Shown piece after piece: positions 6,380-16,186 of a DNA stretch of 64,000 nt. The position numbers and the translations under genes were made by a program. Positions within the stretch are counted from its first letter, which is position 1, and each line of letters starts with the position of its first letter. This DNA is from Noviherbaspirillum aerium (lineage in GTDB: Bacteria > Pseudomonadota > Gammaproteobacteria > Burkholderiales > Burkholderiaceae_D): contig NZ_VFAH01000001.1 of assembly GCF_008929045.1 (NCBI RefSeq), positions 558,001 through 622,000 of the forward strand. Reading direction: 5' to 3'. The notes under the pieces were generated by a model. It was not told where the DNA came from, did no database searches, and worked only from the letters and a program-made list of their open reading frames with translations.

Positions 6380-8554
6380 TTAGAAGGGGATGCTTAACAG
6401 CCTCTTTGCGCTGGCCTGGTCTGCTCTATCAAGCAGTGATTCCGGTATGTGTCTGAGGCACATCTCCCCAAACACCTCCGCCTCCACCGGCCCCCCAAAA
6501 TAAAACCCCTGCACCTCATCACACCCGTTCTCCATCAAGAACCTCCGCTGATCTTCCTCCTCGACCCCCTCCGCCACCACCCGCAGATTCAGAATATGCG
6601 CCAGTGAAATCACCGCCTTGACGATGGCCGCGTCATCCTGGTCGGTCGCGATGTCGTGAACGAAGGAGCGGTCGATCTTGAGCGTATCCACCGGGAAGCG
6701 CTTGAGATAATTCAGGCTGGAGTAGCCGGTGCCGAAATCATCGATCGAAATACGCACGCCCAGCTCCTTGAGCTTCCTGAGGATGGCCAGCGAATTGTCC
6801 ACATCGCGCATCAGCACGGTTTCCGTGATTTCCAGTTCGAGGCAGCCGGGAGCCAGGCCGGTGGACTGCAACACATCGGCAACCAGGTCGACGATATCGT
6901 GCCTTGCCAGCTGGCGCGGCGACAGGTTGACCGAGATCGGGATGCACGGGCGGCCGGCGCGCTGCCAGGCCACATTCTGCACGCAGGCCGCGCGAAGCAC
7001 CCACTCGCCGATGGCCATGATCATTCCGCTTTCCTCGGCGAGCGGGATGAAGCTGGATGGCGGCACCAGGCCGCGCACGGGATGCCGCCAGCGCAGCAGG
7101 GCTTCGGCGCCCACCACGCGACCGCTGGCGAGATCCACCTTGGGCTGGTAATGCAGCAGCAATTCCTCGTTGCTCAGCACCTGGCGCAAACTGTTGAGCA
7201 TTTCCAGCCGCGCGGTGGCATCGAGGTTCATGGCGGCGGTGAAGTATTCGAAGTTGTTGCGGCCAAGTTCCTTGGCCTTGTACATGGCCGAGTCGGCATT
7301 GCGCAGCAGGGTCTCTGCATCCTGGCCGTCATTCGGGCAAACGCTGATGCCGACGCTGCAGGTTACATGCAGGTCGATGCCGTTGTGCGTCCAGGGTTCG
7401 GCCACCACGGCGATGATGCGCCGCACCGTATCGGTAACGGCCTCGATGCTTTTCTGCTGGGTCAGCACCAGGACGAACTCATCGCCGCCCTGGCGCGCCA
7501 CGGTGTCGGTGGCGCGCACGCAGGACTTCAGCCTCGCGGTCACGACCTTGAGCAGCTCGTCGCCGGCCAGGTGCCCAAGGCTGTCGTTGATGAACTTGAA
7601 CTGATCGAGGTCGATGAATGCCACCGCGGTGATGCCGTGCGTGCGCTGGCTGCCGTGAATGGCCTGCTGCAGGCGGTCGTACAGCAGGTTGCGGTTGGGC
7701 AGGCCGGTCAGCGCGTCATGCGTGGCCTGGTGGCGTATCCTGGCTTCGTACATCCTGCGTTCGGTGATGTCGACCACCGTGCCTTCGAAGAACAGGATGC
7801 GGCCATGCCCGTCACGCACGGCTCTCGCATTCTCGGAAATCCAAATGAGATTGCCGTTGCGCTGCCTCACCTGGGATTCGAAATTGATGACTTGACCATG
7901 GCAATTCATCTGATCGAGGAAATCCAGGCGGCGGCTGCCGTCGACATACAGTTGCTGGTCGATGTCGCGCAGGGTGTCGATCATCTGCTCGGGCGACGCG
8001 TAGCCGTACATGCGCGCCAGCGCGGGATTGACCGCGAGATAGCCCATGTTGGGCGTGGACTGGAAAATGCCTTCGACCGCGTTTTCGAACAGGCTGCGGA
8101 AACGCCGCTCGGCCTCGTGCAGCGCCTGCTCGGATTGCTTGCGCCGGGTGATGTCCTGGATGAACCCCTCCAGCGCGATATAGCCGCCGCTGCCGCCGCG
8201 CACGCCGGTACCCATTTCCTGTACCCAGCGCACGGCGCCATCGCGGCGCACGATACGGTACTCGATGCTGAAACGCTCGTTGTTCTCCAGTGCGGCATAG
8301 ATGCAGTCGCGCACCCGCATGCGGTCTTCCGGGTGGGTAATTTCCTCATAGGCGAGCCCGCCGGTCGTGAAAATTTCCGGGGAATGGCCGGTCAGCGGTT
8401 CGCTGCCGGTGCTGAGAAATTCCATCGTCCGGTTCTCGTCGATGCGGCAGCAATACAGCATGCCGTCGAAACTGGCGAGCAGCTTGCCAAGCAGGCGCGC
8501 CTCCCCGGCCATGCCGGCGGGCAGGGATGATGTCGTGTCTGGCGTCGTTGCCAT
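6380..8554 (-). CDS. PAS-PAS-GGDEF-EAL c-di-GMP cyclase/phosphodiesterase
   Basis: 724 residues. I chose the ATG at 8554, preceded by AAGGA at a good distance, over a longer frame reaching 9064 whose extra N-terminus looks non-coding. Order: PAS (about 25-135) and PAS (150-265) sensor domains, GGDEF (275-440; GGDEF at 356-360 with an inhibitory RATD site at 347-350), EAL (450-705; EALLRW at 484-489, later IDDFGTGYSSL and KIDRSF). All signature residues of both catalytic domains are present, so it could make or hydrolyse c-di-GMP. There is no membrane segment, so it is probably cytosolic. The C-terminus abuts repeat copy B: the stop is six bases past the stem. A second c-di-GMP gene lies at 9.8 kb. 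Confidence 0.92.
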   Translation of the reverse strand: MATTPDTTSSLPAGMAGEARLLGKLLASFDGMLYCCRIDENRTMEFLSTGSEPLTGHSPEIFTTGGLAYEEITHPEDRMRVRDCIYAALENNERFSIEYRIVRRDGAVRWVQEMGTGVRGGSGGYIALEGFIQDITRRKQSEQALHEAERRFRSLFENAVEGIFQSTPNMGYLAVNPALARMYGYASPEQMIDTLRDIDQQLYVDGSRRLDFLDQMNCHGQVINFESQVRQRNGNLIWISENARAVRDGHGRILFFEGTVVDITERRMYEARIRHQATHDALTGLPNRNLLYDRLQQAIHGSQRTHGITAVAFIDLDQFKFINDSLGHLAGDELLKVVTARLKSCVRATDTVARQGGDEFVLVLTQQKSIEAVTDTVRRIIAVVAEPWTHNGIDLHVTCSVGISVCPNDGQDAETLLRNADSAMYKAKELGRNNFEYFTAAMNLDATARLEMLNSLRQVLSNEELLLHYQPKVDLASGRVVGAEALLRWRHPVRGLVPPSSFIPLAEESGMIMAIGEWVLRAACVQNVAWQRAGRPCIPISVNLSPRQLARHDIVDLVADVLQSTGLAPGCLELEITETVLMRDVDNSLAILRKLKELGVRISIDDFGTGYSSLNYLKRFPVDTLKIDRSFVHDIATDQDDAAIVKAVISLAHILNLRVVAEGVEEEDQRRFLMENGCDEVQGFYFGGPVEAEVFGEMCLRHIPESLLDRADQASAKRLLSIPF

Positions 8555-8936
8555 TGGGCGTGTCCTTGTATGCGGGTTGAAGCGGTTCAGCCCGGCCTTC
8601 GCAAAAAGCCGATTTCCCTTAAGCAATATCGATGCCATGCTCCAGGCCGTGGATTCCAACGGAATACGACAGCCATTGCGGCGGTGCCTGCAAGTTGATG
8701 TAACGTCATGCACTGTCGTAGTGCGTCCCCGGATCGGGCGGGGGAGCTGGAGCAAACCTGGTCCGGGCTCCGGAAAATGTGGCGAATTGCCAGGAATTTC
8801 GCCTTTTCCCGCAAGACATACTATTAGCTCTGGGCTACACTCTTCCCATAGACATGGGATAGGCGGATGCACTGCACGACAAGGCGGGCTGATCGGAGAT
8901 GCGAATGCTTTTTCGTGAAAGCATGAAGGAACAAGG
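8555..8936. other. Intergenic region between divergent signalling genes
   Basis: About 380 bases between the GGDEF-EAL gene and the solute-binding-like gene. It must contain both promoters. An AT-richer patch at 8815-8850 (ACATACTATTAGCTCTGGGCTACACT) is the best candidate region for the rightward promoter. No RNA gene, repeat or strong dyad was seen. Confidence 0.4.
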
Positions 8937-9761
8937 ATGAGGCGCGGACTGCGCGGCATGTCGCACGGCCTTTTCATGGCCCTGGCGTGCTCGGCGCTGC
9001 CGGCCGGCGCTGCTGGTGTCGTTGGTGCCTTGGGTGCCTCGGGTGCCGACGCACCCAAGGTCATGCGTCTTGCCAGCCTGGAATGGCTGCCGTATGTCGG
9101 CGCCGCGCTGGACAGGCAGGGATGGTCGGGCCATATCGTATCACTGGCATCCCGGCCGGAAGGATACCAGGTAAAGATCGATTATTTTCCCTGGACGCGT
9201 GCGGTGCAGCTGGGCATGCGCGATGCGCAGTATGCCGGGTACTTTCCCGCGTATTACACCGTTGAACGGGCGCGCCTGTGCCATTTCTCGCTGCCCATCG
9301 GCAGCAGTACCGTCGGCTTCGCCTATCTGAAGGACACGCCGCCGAGCTGGAATGCCCTTCAGGATCTGGCCCACCTCAAGATTGGCGTCGTCGCCGGATT
9401 TTCCAACGGGCCGGTGTTCGACAATCTGGTAAGCGAAGGCAAGCTGACAGTCGACGCCTCACCCAACGACATGCTCAACCTGCGCAAGCTGCTGGCCGGA
9501 CGAGTCGATACGGTAGTCATCGACAAGCTGGTAATGCGGTATCTGCTGCTGAGCGAGCCAAGTCTCGCGCGCGAGCGCGGCCGCATTGCCTTTCATGAAA
9601 AGCCTCTGGCGGAACTGCCCCTTCATGTGTGTTTCCAGCGGACGCCGGAGGGAAGGGAAATGCAGCAGGCATTCAACAGGAGCGTGCGGGACATGTCCCT
9701 GAAGAAGCTCGAAAGCGATTACTTTCAGCAGCTTGAGCGCAAGGCGCCGGCTGTGCAATGA
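8937..9761 (+). CDS. Periplasmic solute-binding-like protein (SBP_bac_3 type)
   Basis: 274 residues; ATG at 8937 sits behind AAGGAACAAGG. Residues 1-26 form a signal peptide (hydrophobic core MALACSALPAGAAG). The rest fits the amino-acid-type periplasmic binding fold: an early strand VMRLASLEWLPYVG, then GYQVKIDYFPWTRAVQLGM, then LAHLKIGVVAGFSNGP. No ABC permease or ATPase is adjacent. The gene lies between two c-di-GMP genes, 37 bases before the downstream cyclase, so it may be a periplasmic sensor partner rather than a transporter component (inference). Confidence 0.75.
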   Translation: MRRGLRGMSHGLFMALACSALPAGAAGVVGALGASGADAPKVMRLASLEWLPYVGAALDRQGWSGHIVSLASRPEGYQVKIDYFPWTRAVQLGMRDAQYAGYFPAYYTVERARLCHFSLPIGSSTVGFAYLKDTPPSWNALQDLAHLKIGVVAGFSNGPVFDNLVSEGKLTVDASPNDMLNLRKLLAGRVDTVVIDKLVMRYLLLSEPSLARERGRIAFHEKPLAELPLHVCFQRTPEGREMQQAFNRSVRDMSLKKLESDYFQQLERKAPAVQ

Positions 9762-9798
9762 AACCAGAGGCTCAGCCCGCATCGTCCTCACTATTGTC

Positions 9799-11472
9799 AT
9801 GAACAACCAAGACCAAGCCGACGATCTTGAACAAACGCTACGCGCGATCGAAGCCGCTTATGCGGCCAACCTGCCGTCACGGCTGGACAGCCTGCGCGAG
9901 GCGCTTGATCTGTGCATCCAGCACCCGGACGTGCCCGGCCATCTCAATGCGCTGCTGATCAAGCTGCATGGTCTGGCGGGATCGGCCGGCACCTTCGGCT
10001 TCGCCAAGCTGGGCCAGCAGGCCAGTGAACTGGAAATCCGGCTGACCGCCTGCATCAAGGGCAGCGCGCCCTCCGGCAAGGATTTTTCGCCGGTTGCCGC
10101 CGGCATCCGGAAATTGCTGCGCTGGGCCGCCATCGATCCCAATGACGGCGAAATTGAACAGGACACCCAGGACACGCAGGAAGGCGTCGCGGCCACTCCT
10201 GCCGCCGACAGCGAGCCCGATGTCGGGCGCCTGATCTATCTGGTGCATGACAATGGCGAATCGGTCGCCGATATGGCCGCCCAGTTCCAGTATTTCGGCT
10301 ATGAAGTCGTAACTGTCGGCGGACTGGACGAACTGGCGCTGGCAATCCGCGTCCGGCCGCCGGCGGCGGTGGTGATGGATCTGGCTTTTCCTGCCGGGAT
10401 CCTGGCAGGCGCCGAGCAGATCGCCCGCATCAAGGCGGGCTGCCGGCAACGCTTTGCCGTCATCTTCATTTCCACCCGCAGCACTTTCGAGGCACGCCTG
10501 GCAACGGTAAAGGCGGGTGCCGACGGCTATTTCTCCAAGCCGCTGGACATGGTGGCGCTGGTCGACCTGATCGACCGGCTGGTCGCGCGCGACGAGGAAA
10601 AGGCCGGCCGCATCCTGATCGTCGATGACGAAGTGGAAACCGCCGACTATCACGCCACGCTGCTGCGCCAGGCCGGCATGGACGTGCGCACGCTGTACCA
10701 CGTGGAAGACATCCTGCAGGTGATGGGTGAATACCGCCCCGAGCTGATCCTGATGGATGTCTACATGCCTGCCTGCGACGGCATCGACGTCGCACGCGTC
10801 ATTCGCCAGGATGCAATGTATCTCGACGTGCCCATCGTCTTCCTGTCGAGCGACAGCAATCTGGACAATCAGCTCAATGCCATCGCGTCCGGCGCCGACG
10901 AATTTCTCACCAAGCCGATCCGGCCGCTGCACCTGATCTCCGCCGTGACCAGCCGCGTCAAGCGCAATCGCGAACTGCGCAGCCTGATCATGCGCGACAG
11001 CCTGACCGGCCTGTTCAATCACTCGGCGGTGAAGGAACACCTGGTGCGGGAGCTGGCCACGGCGCGCCGCATGCAGAAGCCGCTGTCGCTGGCCATGCTC
11101 GACATCGACCGTTTCAAGAGCGTCAACGATACCTACGGCCATCCCGTCGGGGACCAGGTCATCCGGGCGCTGTCGCGCCTGCTGCAGCAGCGTCTGCGCC
11201 GCAGCGACATCATCGGACGCTACGGCGGCGAGGAATTCGTGGTCATCATGCCGCATACCACGGCGGCCGCGGCGGTGCCGGTGCTCGACCAGATCCGCGC
11301 CTCCTTCTCCAATATCCGCCATCATGCGGAGCACCAGGATTTCACTTCCAGCTTTTCCGGCGGCGTGGCTGAAATCGCGCCGGACAGTGATGCCGAGGAA
11401 TTGCTGCGGCGGGCCGACGCGGCGCTGTACCTGGCGAAGGATGGCGGTCGCAACAAGATCATCCAGGACTGA
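9799..11472 (+). CDS. Hpt-REC-REC-GGDEF diguanylate cyclase response regulator
   Basis: 557 residues from the ATG at 9799; a TTG at 9733 would overlap the upstream gene and is less likely. Order: Hpt domain (about 5-110, HGLAGSAGTFG with phospho-His57), first receiver (145-262, Asp194), second receiver (270-388, Asp320 with DD at 276-277 and Lys372), GGDEF domain (395-555, GGEEF at 476-480 and an inhibitory RRSD at 467-470). Hpt plus double receiver resembles PleD with an added phosphotransfer module. It should make c-di-GMP when phosphorylated; the kinase is not encoded nearby. Probably co-transcribed with the binding protein upstream. Confidence 0.92.
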   Translation: MNNQDQADDLEQTLRAIEAAYAANLPSRLDSLREALDLCIQHPDVPGHLNALLIKLHGLAGSAGTFGFAKLGQQASELEIRLTACIKGSAPSGKDFSPVAAGIRKLLRWAAIDPNDGEIEQDTQDTQEGVAATPAADSEPDVGRLIYLVHDNGESVADMAAQFQYFGYEVVTVGGLDELALAIRVRPPAAVVMDLAFPAGILAGAEQIARIKAGCRQRFAVIFISTRSTFEARLATVKAGADGYFSKPLDMVALVDLIDRLVARDEEKAGRILIVDDEVETADYHATLLRQAGMDVRTLYHVEDILQVMGEYRPELILMDVYMPACDGIDVARVIRQDAMYLDVPIVFLSSDSNLDNQLNAIASGADEFLTKPIRPLHLISAVTSRVKRNRELRSLIMRDSLTGLFNHSAVKEHLVRELATARRMQKPLSLAMLDIDRFKSVNDTYGHPVGDQVIRALSRLLQQRLRRSDIIGRYGGEEFVVIMPHTTAAAAVPVLDQIRASFSNIRHHAEHQDFTSSFSGGVAEIAPDSDAEELLRRADAALYLAKDGGRNKIIQD

Positions 11473-11647
11473 GCTTGCCATGCCGCCGTGCAGGCCGGCT
11501 TTGCCGTGGCACCCGACAAGTTCTCTCCGGGCATTCTTTGGCTTGGTCTTGTTTCGCTCTGCGGTTTTTTAACGTGAAAATTGAAACTGGAATAGTATGG
11601 AGGCCGAGCGCACTCCCGCGCCGCCTTGTTTCCTCCATTTTCCGCAG

Positions 11648-13222
11648 ATGAACAGCATGAGCGATCCACTCCATATCGACACCATCCTCGAAGACAGCTT
11701 TCATACCCTGCCGTATCTCATCCACCTGCATGCGAAGGCGCGGCCGGATCATCCGGCGCTGGTGCAGGACGGGAAAACACTAAGCTATGCCGAACTCGAC
11801 CAGCTGATGGATCGGGTCGCGGCGGCGCTGCAGCGCGACGGCATCCAGCCGCGGGACGCCATCGCCATCTGCGCCGGCACTTCGCTGTTCTATGCGGCGG
11901 TCTTCCTCGGCAGCCTGCGCGCCGGCGTCGCGGTGGCGCCGCTGGCGCCGTCATCGTCGCCGGAAAGCCTGGTCGGCATGGCCGGGGATGCGGATGCGAA
12001 GCTGCTGTTCGTCGACCATGCGGTCGCGCAGCAGCTGGTTCCGGTACGCGGCCAGCTGTTCATGCCGGTCATCGCGCTCGACGGCAGCGACGCCGGCCGG
12101 GCGATCGAAGACTGGCTGGCGCCGGCGGGCAGCCGGCCGCAGGCGGTGGATGTCCAGCCCGACTGGGCGTTCAACATCATTTATTCCTCCGGCACCACCG
12201 GCGCGCCCAAGGGCATCGTGCAGCCGCATTCGATGCGCTGGACCCATGTGCAGCGCGGTCGCATCAATGGCTACGACGAGAACGCGGTGACGCTGATCTC
12301 GACGCCGCTGTATTCCAACACCACGCTGGTCTGCTTCTTCCCGACCGTATCGCTCGGCGGCACGGTGGTGATGATGGCCAAGTTCGACGCCGGCGCTTAC
12401 CTGTCGCTGGCGCAGCAGCATCGCGTCACGCATACCATGCTGGTGCCGGTGCAGTACCAGCGCATCATGGCGCGCGAGGATTTCGGCCAATTCGACCTGT
12501 CGTCATTCCGCATGAAGTTCTGCACCAGCGCGCCGTTCTCGGCGGCGCTGAAGGCCGATATCCTGAAGCGCTGGCCGGGCGGGCTGATCGAGTATTACGG
12601 CATGACCGAGGGCGGCGGCACCTGCGTGCTGGCCGCTCATGAGCATCCGGACAAGCTGCACACGGTCGGCCAGCCGGCGCCGGGCCACGACATCCGGCTG
12701 ATCGACGATGCCGGCCGCGAAGTCGGGCCGGGCGAACTCGGCGAAGTGGTCGGCCATTCGTCGGCGATGATGGCCGGCTACCACAAGCAGCCGCAGAAGA
12801 CGGCCGAGGCGGAATGGTTCGATCCGAGCGGCAAGCGCTTCATCCGCACCGGCGACATCGGCCGCTTCGACGCCGACGGCTTCCTGACGCTGATGGACCG
12901 CAAGAAGGACATGATCATTTCCGGCGGCTTCAATGTCTATCCTAGCGACCTGGAAGCGGTGCTGCACCAGCATCCCGACGTGGTCGAGGCGGCGGTGGTC
13001 GGCATGCCGTCGGTGAAGTGGGGCGAAACCCCGGTCGCCTTTGTTGTGGTAAAAACAGGGTCGGCGCTGGATGCGCCGGCGCTGCGCGCCTGGGCCAATG
13101 AGAGGCTGGGCAAGACGCAGCGGCTGGCCGCCGTGGAACTGGCCGAGGTCCTGCCGCGCAGCGCCATCGGCAAGGTGCTCAAGCGCGAGCTGCGCGACGG
13201 CTTCAAGGCAAAGCTCGATTGA
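11648..13222 (+). CDS. AMP-binding acyl-CoA synthetase (class I adenylate-forming)
   Basis: About 524 residues from the ATG at 11648; an ATG at 11597 would add 17 residues, and 11657 is a third choice, none with a strong ribosome site. Motifs: P-loop YSSGTTGAPKG (about residue 180), YYGMTEGGG, TGDIGRFDADGF, RKKDMIISGGFNVYP hinge region, and a C-terminal IGKVLKREL with the acyl-adenylation lysine. It activates a carboxylic acid with ATP and CoA; chain length cannot be read from the sequence. Followed after 97 bases by a TesB thioesterase on the same strand, suggesting acyl or aromatic acid metabolism. Confidence 0.87.
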   Translation: MNSMSDPLHIDTILEDSFHTLPYLIHLHAKARPDHPALVQDGKTLSYAELDQLMDRVAAALQRDGIQPRDAIAICAGTSLFYAAVFLGSLRAGVAVAPLAPSSSPESLVGMAGDADAKLLFVDHAVAQQLVPVRGQLFMPVIALDGSDAGRAIEDWLAPAGSRPQAVDVQPDWAFNIIYSSGTTGAPKGIVQPHSMRWTHVQRGRINGYDENAVTLISTPLYSNTTLVCFFPTVSLGGTVVMMAKFDAGAYLSLAQQHRVTHTMLVPVQYQRIMAREDFGQFDLSSFRMKFCTSAPFSAALKADILKRWPGGLIEYYGMTEGGGTCVLAAHEHPDKLHTVGQPAPGHDIRLIDDAGREVGPGELGEVVGHSSAMMAGYHKQPQKTAEAEWFDPSGKRFIRTGDIGRFDADGFLTLMDRKKDMIISGGFNVYPSDLEAVLHQHPDVVEAAVVGMPSVKWGETPVAFVVVKTGSALDAPALRAWANERLGKTQRLAAVELAEVLPRSAIGKVLKRELRDGFKAKLD

Positions 13223-13319
13223 CGCCAGGCTGGGAGGCCGGCGGCGCCGGACACCGGAAACGCCGGAAACATCGGCAACGCGCCGGAATTTTCATTTGAA
13301 CAACTCGAACAAAGAAACA

Positions 13320-14183
13320 ATGCAGGATCCCTCTCTTTTCAATACGCAGGAAGTGCTCGACCTGCTCAAGCTGGAGCAGATCGGCACCGACTGCTACCGC
13401 GGCCAGAGCCATTTCATGGGCAGCCCGAACGTGTTCGGCGGCCAGGTCGTCGGCCAGTCGCTGTATGCGGCGGGCATCACGGTGCCCGAGCGGCGCGTGC
13501 ATTCGCTGCATTCGATGTTTCTTCTGCCCGGCAATTTCCGTTTGCCGATCGACTATGAAGTGGAAAGGGTGCGCGACGGCGGCTCCTTCAGCACGCGGCG
13601 CGTGGTGGCCTCGCAGGAGGGGCGGCGCATTTTCGTGATGTCGGCTTCCTTCCAGCAGGAAGAGGAAGGCCTGTCGCACCAGAGGCCGGCTCCCGCTTCG
13701 TCGGACCCGGAAACCATTGCCTCCAACATCGAGGAATGGAAACGGATGCCGCCGAACCCGAAGCGCCCGTTCATGCCGACGCCGGTCGACTTCCGCGCCG
13801 ATTTCCAGGGCGACATCCTGAGCGGCAACGAAGGCAAGACCACCCGCCAGATCTGGACGCGCGCGCCCATCGAACTGCCGCAGGACCGGCTGATGCATGA
13901 AGCGCTGTTCGGCTATGTGTCGGACTACGGCCTGCTGTGGACCGCGCTGCAGCCGCACGGCATCCGCGTCGGCGATCCGCGCCTGCAGATCGCCAGCCTC
14001 GATCACACCATCTGGTTCCACCGTCCGTTCCGCATGGATGAATGGCTGCTGTTTTCCATGGAAACGCCGAATGCCTCCGGCGGCCGCGGCCTGTGCTTCG
14101 GCCATGTCTACGACCGCCAGGGGGGGCTGGTGGCCAGCATGGCGCAGGAAGGCCTGATCCGCCTGCGCAACAAGCAGTCCTGA
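13320..14183 (+). CDS. tesB: Acyl-CoA thioesterase II
   Basis: 287 residues from the ATG at 13320, the usual TesB length; the frame open from 13071 is an artefact overlapping the synthetase gene. The protein is a double hotdog: N-terminal half with GGQVVGQSL and HSMFLLPG, C-terminal half with SLDHTIWFHRPF and ASMAQEGLIR. The Asp of LDH and the Gln of QEG correspond to the catalytic Asp and Gln of E. coli TesB. It hydrolyses medium- to long-chain acyl-CoA to the free acid and CoA, the reverse of the upstream synthetase. A permease gene follows after 56 bases. Confidence 0.93.
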   Translation: MQDPSLFNTQEVLDLLKLEQIGTDCYRGQSHFMGSPNVFGGQVVGQSLYAAGITVPERRVHSLHSMFLLPGNFRLPIDYEVERVRDGGSFSTRRVVASQEGRRIFVMSASFQQEEEGLSHQRPAPASSDPETIASNIEEWKRMPPNPKRPFMPTPVDFRADFQGDILSGNEGKTTRQIWTRAPIELPQDRLMHEALFGYVSDYGLLWTALQPHGIRVGDPRLQIASLDHTIWFHRPFRMDEWLLFSMETPNASGGRGLCFGHVYDRQGGLVASMAQEGLIRLRNKQS

Positions 14184-14239
14184 TAACAACAAGCCGCCAT
14201 GGCAGGCTTGGCCTGCTTGCGCTTCCCATAGGAACTGGA

Positions 14240-15013
14240 ATGGATTTTGTCTTGTCGCCGGAGATTCTTGCCGGCTTGTTCGCGGCCGCCGCGATCGCGG
14301 GTTTCGTCGATGCCATCGCCGGCGGCGGCGGGCTGATCACCATCCCGGTGCTGCTGCTGGCACAGGTGCCGCCGCTCCATGCGCTGGCCACCAACAAGCT
14401 GCAGGGCAGCTTCGGCTCGCTGACGGCCTCGCTGATGGTCTTGCGGCGCCGGCTGGTGCGCTGGTCGGAAATGCGGCTGCTGTTCGTCTGTTCGCTGGTC
14501 GGCTCGGCCATCGGCGCTTTCGCGGTGCAGTTCGTGAGCGCCCAGACGCTGGACATCGTGATTCCCATCGTGCTGGTCAGCATCGCCATGTATTTCCTGC
14601 TGGCCCCGAATGCCGGTTCGGTGGAAAAGAAGCCGCGCGTCAACGAAGCCGCTTACCGCGGCATGGTGGTGCCGGGCATCGGTTTCTATGACGGCATGTT
14701 CGGGCCGGGCACCGGCTCCTTCTTCTCGCTGGCCGGCGTGGCGCTGCGCGGCCACAACCTGCTGACCGCCACGGCCCAGGCCAAGGTACTTAATTTCGCC
14801 AGCAACATCGCATCGCTGGTGGTCTTCATCGCCGGCGGCAAGGTGCTGTGGACCGCCGGCGCGGCCATGATTGCCGGCCAGGTGCTGGGCGCCTGGGGCG
14901 GCTCCCATGCGATGGTGCGCGGCGGAACCAAGCTGATCCGGCCGATGATCGTGACGGTCTGCGTGGTGATGCTGGGCCGCTATCTGTGGCAGAAGGGCAT
15001 GCTGTCATTCTGA
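14240..15013 (+). CDS. TauE/SafE family membrane permease
   Basis: 257 residues; ATG at 14240 follows AGGAACTGGA. About eight hydrophobic segments in two halves, the first starting FAAAAIAGFVDAIAGGGGLITIP and the second including GFYDGMFGPGTGSFF. These paired glycine motifs are the hallmark of the TauE/SafE (TSUP) family, which export sulfite, sulfoacetate or other organosulfur or carboxylate anions. This member is of the short YfcA-like type. The substrate is unknown. It lies on the same strand as the CoA genes and the flavin-type monooxygenase but with gaps of 56 and 154 bases, so operon membership is uncertain. Confidence 0.9.
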   Translation: MDFVLSPEILAGLFAAAAIAGFVDAIAGGGGLITIPVLLLAQVPPLHALATNKLQGSFGSLTASLMVLRRRLVRWSEMRLLFVCSLVGSAIGAFAVQFVSAQTLDIVIPIVLVSIAMYFLLAPNAGSVEKKPRVNEAAYRGMVVPGIGFYDGMFGPGTGSFFSLAGVALRGHNLLTATAQAKVLNFASNIASLVVFIAGGKVLWTAGAAMIAGQVLGAWGGSHAMVRGGTKLIRPMIVTVCVVMLGRYLWQKGMLSF

Positions 15014-15167
15014 CAAGCCGCCGGCCGGCTGCCCGGGAAGCTGGCAAAGAGTGCTTGCGGGATGCTTGCATACGCGGAAGCCGTGCCCATGTAACTACTC
15101 CATACTTTTGTGCCGCGAACGGTCGCCGGTTGTCACCGGCGGTCATCCATGACAAGGCTTGCATGCC

Positions 15168-16166
15168 ATGAAACAACTCAAGCAGACTCCGCTCTCGATT
15201 CTCGACCTGTCGCCCATCACCCAGGGCAGCACCGCCGCCGACGCCTTCCGGCGCACGCTCGATCTGGCACAGCATGCCGAACGCTGGGGTTACAACCGTT
15301 ACTGGCTGGCCGAGCATCACGGCATGCCCGGCATCGCCAGCGCCGCGACCTCCATCCTGATCAGCCATGTCGCCGCGCATACCTCGCGCATCCGCGTCGG
15401 TTCCGGCGGCATCATGGTGTCCAACCACGCGCCGCTGGTCATCGCCGAGCAGTTCGGCACGCTCGAATCGCTCTATCCGGGCCGCATCGATCTCGGACTC
15501 GGACGGGCGCCGGGTTCCAACCAGCTGACCGCCCGCGCGCTGCGCCGCACCCTGCAGGGCGATGATGAATTCCCGCAGCAGCTGGCCGAACTGCGCGCCT
15601 ACCTGCAGCCGGAAACCAGCGCGCCGCGCGTACGCGCCGTGCCGGGAGAGGGGCTGGACATTCCGATCTGGCTGCTCGGCTCCAGCGATTTCAGCGCCCA
15701 GCTGGCAGGCCATCTCGGCCTGCCCTTCGCCTTCGCCGGGCAGTTCTCGCCGGCCTACATGCAGACCGCGCTGACGCTGTACCGCGACCGCTTCCAGCCC
15801 TCCGAAGTGCTGGACAAGCCGTATGCGATGGTCGGCCTCAATATTTTCGCCGCCGAGTCCGAGGAAGAAGCGCGCTTCCTGTCCACCTCGCACCAGCAAA
15901 GCCATGTCAACCTGCTGCGCGGCACTCCGGGGCAGATCCCGCCGCCGGTCAGGAGCATGGACGGCCTCTGGTCACCGCCGGAGCAGGCGTCGGTGCAGGC
16001 CACGCTGCGCGCCTCCATCATCGGCGACCAGGCCATGGTGCGCGAGCAGTTGCAGTCCTTCCTCGATGCCACCCAGGCGGATGAACTCATCATCAATTCC
16101 ATGATCTTCGATCATGCGGCCCGCCTGCGTTCCTATGACATCATCGCGCAGGCCTGGCAGGGCTGA
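15168..16166 (+). CDS. Luciferase-like flavin monooxygenase (MsnO8-type LLM)
   Basis: 332 residues; ATG at 15168, preceded by ACAAGG. A TIM-barrel bacterial luciferase-like protein: [12 protein letters not shown] at the start, [13 protein letters not shown] near residue 50, [15 protein letters not shown] near 80, and [12 protein letters not shown] near 110 are the typical LLM landmarks for flavin binding. The early LSILDLSP motif points to the MsnO8/YhbW/YtmO group, which use reduced FMN from a separate reductase. The substrate is unknown. No flavin reductase is adjacent. The gene is followed 20 bases later by a 78-residue conserved-looking orphan that may be co-transcribed. Confidence 0.88.
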   Translation: MKQLKQTPLSILDLSPITQGSTAADAFRRTLDLAQHAERWGYNRYWLAEHHGMPGIASAATSILISHVAAHTSRIRVGSGGIMVSNHAPLVIAEQFGTLESLYPGRIDLGLGRAPGSNQLTARALRRTLQGDDEFPQQLAELRAYLQPETSAPRVRAVPGEGLDIPIWLLGSSDFSAQLAGHLGLPFAFAGQFSPAYMQTALTLYRDRFQPSEVLDKPYAMVGLNIFAAESEEEARFLSTSHQQSHVNLLRGTPGQIPPPVRSMDGLWSPPEQASVQATLRASIIGDQAMVREQLQSFLDATQADELIINSMIFDHAARLRSYDIIAQAWQG

Positions 16167-16186
16167 ACACGGCAGCGGAGACAGCG

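Noticed and set aside
5604-6383. Several open frames of 60-180 codons in the repeat region
   Set aside because: They follow the palindromic repeats in all frames, have no ribosome sites, and shift between strands; treated as by-products of the repeats.
6656-8530. Open frame of 624 codons antisense to the GGDEF-EAL gene
   Set aside because: The opposite strand encodes complete PAS, GGDEF and EAL motifs; this frame has only repetitive His/Ala/Gly-rich translation.
8555-9064. N-terminal extension of the GGDEF-EAL protein to 894 residues
   Set aside because: The extra 170 residues overlap the divergent gene, lack coding character, and the ATG at 8554 has a good ribosome site.
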